DNA of 64,000 bases from the NCBI RefSeq assembly GCF_029936995.1, contig NZ_JAPYRE010000006.1:102001-166000 (forward strand), read 5' to 3'. The notes beneath the pieces were generated by a model. It was not told the DNA's origin. It was given only the letters and a program-made list of their open reading frames with translations, and ran no database searches. Numbering within the stretch: the first letter of the stretch is position 1; the number at the start of each line of letters is the position of its first letter. This DNA comes from Henriciella sp. (GTDB taxonomy: Bacteria > Pseudomonadota > Alphaproteobacteria > Caulobacterales > Hyphomonadaceae). This document shows positions 60,898 through 64,000 of this stretch, piece after piece. The position numbers and the translations under genes were made by a program.

Positions 60898-63072
60898 ATG
60901 AGCAAGCGGACGCAGACAGGAAGTGCAGGAAGCAGCCAGATGAAAGACTGTCATGGCCTGAGCGTGGACCAGCAGCTTGTTGATTTTGTTGAGACCGATG
61001 TTCTGCCTGGATTGTCTGTCGGCACTGATGCCTTCTGGAAGGGCATGGCCAATATTTTTGAGCGTTTCTCCGGCCGGAATGCAGACCTCCTGAAGACGCG
61101 TGAAGACTTGCAGGCGAAGATTGATGCCTGGTGCAAGGACCCGGCTAATCAGAAATCCGGCCCGGGTGCGGGTAAGTCGTTCCTTGAAGAGATCGGTTAT
61201 CTGGTGCCTGAGCCCGAGCCGAAGCCCATCGCGACGGGAAATACAGATCCCGAGCTTGCCTTGCTGGCTGGGCCCCAGCTCGTCGTGCCTGTCCTCAATG
61301 CGCGCTATGTCCTGAACGCTGCGAATGCGCGCTGGGGCAATCTTTATGATGCGCTGTATGGCACCGATGCAATCGCACGTGATGGCACGGAAAAGCCTGG
61401 CTATGATCCCGAACGCGGGGCCAAGGTCATTGCCTGGGCGAAAGGCTTCCTGGACAAAGCGGTTCCGCTGGCGGACGGCTCGCATGCTGACGTTGCGGCT
61501 TACACGGTTGAGGGCGGCGCGCTTGTGCCTGCGCTTGCTGATCCGGGTGCCTTTGCCGGGTATCAGGGCGCGCAGGAAGCGCCATCGGCGATCCTGCTGA
61601 AACACAATGGCCTGCATATTGAGCTGGCCATCGACCGGGAGTCGCAGGTCGGCCAGCAGGATAATGCCGGGGTCAGTGGAGTTGAGCTCGAGGCGGCCTT
61701 GTCGACGATTGTCGACTTCGAGGACTCGGTTGCCGCAGTCGATGCGGAAGACAAGGTCGAGGCTTATCGCAACTGGCTCGGCCTGATGCGGGGGGATCTG
61801 GAATCAAGTTTCGAGAAGGGCGGCCGGACGCTTTCGCGTACCCTTAATGAGGACCGGAACTATACCGCACCCGATGGCGGTAAAGTGACCCTGAAGGGGC
61901 GCTCACTGCTGCTCGTGCGTAATGTCGGTCATCTTATGACTACGCCAGCCGTGCGCTTGCCAGATGGTTCGGAGGCGCCGGAAGGCATTCTTGATGGTAT
62001 CCTGACAAGCCTGATTGCCTGTCATGATCTGAAGCGTCCGGGAGAGGGGAATTCGCGCAAGGGCTCCATCTACATCGTGAAGCCGAAGATGCACGGGCCG
62101 GAAGAATGCGCATTCACCAATGATCTCTTCGATGCGGTGGAAGACATGCTCGGTCTGGACCGCCACACGATCAAGGTTGGCGTGATGGATGAGGAGCGGC
62201 GCACCTCGGCCAATCTCGGCGCCTGTATCAATGCCGTGAAAGACCGGATCGTCTTTATCAATACCGGCTTCCTGGATCGCACGGGCGACGAGATCCACAC
62301 GAGTATGCAGGCTGGCGCGATGGTGCGCAAAGGCGACATGAAAGCGTGTGACTGGATCGGCGCCTATGAGGCCCGCAATGTCGCGATTGGGCTGCAATGG
62401 GGTTTCTCCGGCAAGGCCCAGATCGGCAAGGGCATGTGGGCAGCGCCCGACCGGATGGCGGATATGCTGGAGCAGAAAATCGGTCATCCGAAGACGGGCG
62501 CGAACACGGCCTGGGTGCCGAGCCCGACGGCGGCGGTCCTGCATGCGGTGCACTATCACGAGGTCGACGTCGCCGCACGTCAGGCTGAAGTTGCGAAGGA
62601 GCCTGTCCCCGCCCTCGACAAGCTGCTGACCATCCCGCTTTCTGAAGGCAAGAACTGGTCCGGAGAAGAGATCGAGGCCGAGCTCGAGAACAATGCGCAG
62701 GGCATTCTCGGCTACGTTGTGCGCTGGGTCGATCAGGGCGTCGGCTGCTCGAAGGTGCCGGACATCAACGATATCGGACTAATGGAAGACCGCGCGACAC
62801 TGCGTATCTCCTCCCAGCATATCGCGAACTGGCTGATGCATGGCGTCTGCACGCGCGAGCAGGTCGAGACGGCTTTCCAGCGTATGGCGGCCAAGGTCGA
62901 CAAGCAGAATGAGGGCGACCCGCTCTACCATCCGATGGCGCCGGGATTTGATGGGGTTGCCTATAAAGCTGCATGTGCGCTTGTCTTCGAGGGGGCGAAT
63001 CAGCCGAGCGGTTATACTGAACCTCTGCTTCACCGTTATCGTGCAGAGGCCAAGGCGCAGCAGGGAGCGTAA
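60898..63072 (+). CDS. glcB: Malate synthase G
   Basis: A 724-residue enzyme of the G isoform that condenses glyoxylate with acetyl-CoA to give malate. Matches include the N-terminal region [19 protein letters not shown], the middle DDATPL-like insert region, the [18 protein letters not shown] segment with the catalytic arginine neighbourhood, and [19 protein letters not shown] with [18 protein letters not shown]. The catalytic aspartate lies in the last part. ATG 60898 is used, with AAGGA seven bases before it; GTG 60892 has almost no spacing. It serves growth on acetate and fatty acids, matching the nearby fad genes and the ScfR-like regulator. Confidence 0.96.
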   Translation: MSKRTQTGSAGSSQMKDCHGLSVDQQLVDFVETDVLPGLSVGTDAFWKGMANIFERFSGRNADLLKTREDLQAKIDAWCKDPANQKSGPGAGKSFLEEIGYLVPEPEPKPIATGNTDPELALLAGPQLVVPVLNARYVLNAANARWGNLYDALYGTDAIARDGTEKPGYDPERGAKVIAWAKGFLDKAVPLADGSHADVAAYTVEGGALVPALADPGAFAGYQGAQEAPSAILLKHNGLHIELAIDRESQVGQQDNAGVSGVELEAALSTIVDFEDSVAAVDAEDKVEAYRNWLGLMRGDLESSFEKGGRTLSRTLNEDRNYTAPDGGKVTLKGRSLLLVRNVGHLMTTPAVRLPDGSEAPEGILDGILTSLIACHDLKRPGEGNSRKGSIYIVKPKMHGPEECAFTNDLFDAVEDMLGLDRHTIKVGVMDEERRTSANLGACINAVKDRIVFINTGFLDRTGDEIHTSMQAGAMVRKGDMKACDWIGAYEARNVAIGLQWGFSGKAQIGKGMWAAPDRMADMLEQKIGHPKTGANTAWVPSPTAAVLHAVHYHEVDVAARQAEVAKEPVPALDKLLTIPLSEGKNWSGEEIEAELENNAQGILGYVVRWVDQGVGCSKVPDINDIGLMEDRATLRISSQHIANWLMHGVCTREQVETAFQRMAAKVDKQNEGDPLYHPMAPGFDGVAYKAACALVFEGANQPSGYTEPLLHRYRAEAKAQQGA

Positions 63073-63084
63073 GGGGAGAAACAT

Positions 63085-64000
63085 ATGGCCGGTGAAAAGG
63101 CTGTCTTTGTCGGGCCGAGGTTGCGCCGGTTGCGCCGCGATCTTGGTCTCACCCAGACGGTCATGGCCGAGGATCTCGGTATCTCCCCGTCCTATATTGC
63201 GCTTATCGAGCGCAACCAGCGTCCGCTGACAGCGAAGGTTTTGCTCAAGCTCGCCCAGATCTACAAGGTGGACCTTTCCCAGTTCGCTGGTGATGGTGGC
63301 ACAGGCGTATCGCGCCGGTTGGAGGATCTTCTCAAGGACCCGCTGTTCAGCGATCTAGACCTTGCACCGGGAGAGGTCTCCGACCTTGCCACTGGCCATC
63401 CCGGTCTCGCCGAAGCACTGGTGCGGACCTATCGCGCCTATCGGGACGGGCAGATGGCGTTGGCCGATCATGCGGGGGCCGAGGCCACAGCCGATCCGTT
63501 GGAGGAGACGCGCGCCTTCCTGGCGACACACCGGAATTTCTTTGCCGATCTCGACCATGCCGCCGAACTCATCGGGCGCGATCATGATGACATCAACAGC
63601 CTGATCGAGAGGGTGAAGAGCCGTCACGGCTTCAGGACACGGCGTATGCCGCGCGACATCATGGCCGGGGCTGTGCGCCGGTTCGAATATCACCGCCGGG
63701 AGCTTCTTCTCGATGAAAGCCTGGATGCTGCGGCAACGGCGTTCCAGATTGCCTTGCAGCTTGTCTATCTTGAGCTCGGCGACGCTATTGATGCCATCAT
63801 GAAAGCGGCGCACTTCAAGACTGAGGATGCCCGCCGGATGACACGCCGCGCCCTTGCAGGCTACGGGGCAGGCGCAATCCTGATGCCCTATACCTCATTC
63901 TACCGGGAGGCGGAGGCGCGCCGCTACGATATCGAGGCGCTGTCCCGGCGTTTCCGGGTGAGTTTCGAGCAGGTCGCCCACCGGTTGACCAGTCTCCAGA
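63085..64000 (+). CDS. ScfR/RamB-like short-chain fatty acyl regulator (3' end outside window)
   Basis: 305 codons, truncated by the window end. The N-terminal XRE-type helix-turn-helix (residues about 9-65, LRRLRRDLGLTQTVMAEDLG then SPSYIALIERNQRPL) is followed by a long helical linker and an IrrE/M78-like segment, seen here as YGAGAILMPYTSFYREAEA and the RFRVSFEQVAHRLTSLQ region. This layout is that of the ScfR/RamB family, which controls glyoxylate-cycle genes in response to acetate or short acyl-CoA. It lies 12 bases after glcB with a good ribosome site (AAGGGGAG), so it is probably in the same operon and may control it. Confidence 0.85.
   Translation, partial: MAGEKAVFVGPRLRRLRRDLGLTQTVMAEDLGISPSYIALIERNQRPLTAKVLLKLAQIYKVDLSQFAGDGGTGVSRRLEDLLKDPLFSDLDLAPGEVSDLATGHPGLAEALVRTYRAYRDGQMALADHAGAEATADPLEETRAFLATHRNFFADLDHAAELIGRDHDDINSLIERVKSRHGFRTRRMPRDIMAGAVRRFEYHRRELLLDESLDAAATAFQIALQLVYLELGDAIDAIMKAAHFKTEDARRMTRRALAGYGAGAILMPYTSFYREAEARRYDIEALSRRFRVSFEQVAHRLTSLQ

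Noticed and set aside
1-64000. Mobile elements, tRNA, rRNA and CRISPR arrays
   Set aside because: No transposase, integrase or phage gene, no tRNA-like cloverleaf that I could detect, and no regularly spaced direct repeats of CRISPR type were seen; a covariance-model scan would be needed to exclude small RNAs.

Overview
The window is a GC-rich, densely coding stretch of an alphaproteobacterial chromosome. Divergent FliM, FlaF and FlbT homologues, CtrA-like TTAA motifs, a NodT-type efflux channel, and malate synthase G next to a ScfR-like regulator point to the Caulobacterales/Hyphomonadaceae group. That placement is inference from gene content; there is no rRNA in the window to confirm it. 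I saw no tRNA, rRNA, CRISPR array, insertion sequence or prophage.

Region 1 (1-22.6 kb) is a large flagellar locus of 28 genes. Leftward are flgK (cut by the window edge), flgE and motB. Rightward are a divergent fliM, motA, an unrecognised periplasmic protein, flgF, flgG, flgA, flgH and fliL. flgD and fliK run leftward. A rod-binding flgJ, a FlgN-like chaperone, one flagellin, flaF, flbT and a DUF1217 gene follow, then leftward fliI, and finally flgB-flgC-fliE-fliQ-flhA-fliR-flhB and a FliJ-like coiled coil. They supply rod, hook, export gate, stator and filament. fliF, fliG, fliN, fliP and flgI are not in the window.

Region 2 (22.6-32.2 kb) holds a diguanylate cyclase, a CelD-like acyltransferase divergent from a NodB-type polysaccharide deacetylase (a possible surface-polysaccharide module), a flavin reductase, and a tripartite RND efflux system whose outer-membrane channel gene is divergent from the adaptor and pump genes.

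Region 3 (32.2-35.1 kb) is an arsenic operon arsR-acr3-arsC-arsH. Its promoter suggests a leaderless arsR message with a palindromic operator over the -10 box and start codon. An 11-bp-period repeat lies just upstream.

Region 4 (35.1-49.9 kb) covers biotin and cobalamin. bioA is divergent from bioF-bioD-cobU. Leftward lie cobT, cobS, an alpha-ribazole phosphatase and cobO, then a cobalamin riboswitch and the operon btuB-btuF-btuC-btuD-cobQ-cbiB-cobD. Only late B12 steps and uptake are present, so corrin-ring synthesis must be elsewhere or absent.

Region 5 (50-64 kb) is fatty-acid and C2 metabolism: acyl-CoA dehydrogenase, thiolase, trifunctional-type hydratase/dehydrogenase and an acetyl-CoA hydrolase/transferase run leftward; fadL, a phospholipase-D-family protein, malate synthase G and a ScfR-like regulator (cut by the window end) run rightward. 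Beta-oxidation yields acetyl-CoA, which malate synthase draws into the glyoxylate route. The malate synthase upstream region carries three strong palindromes that may be operators for the adjacent regulator.
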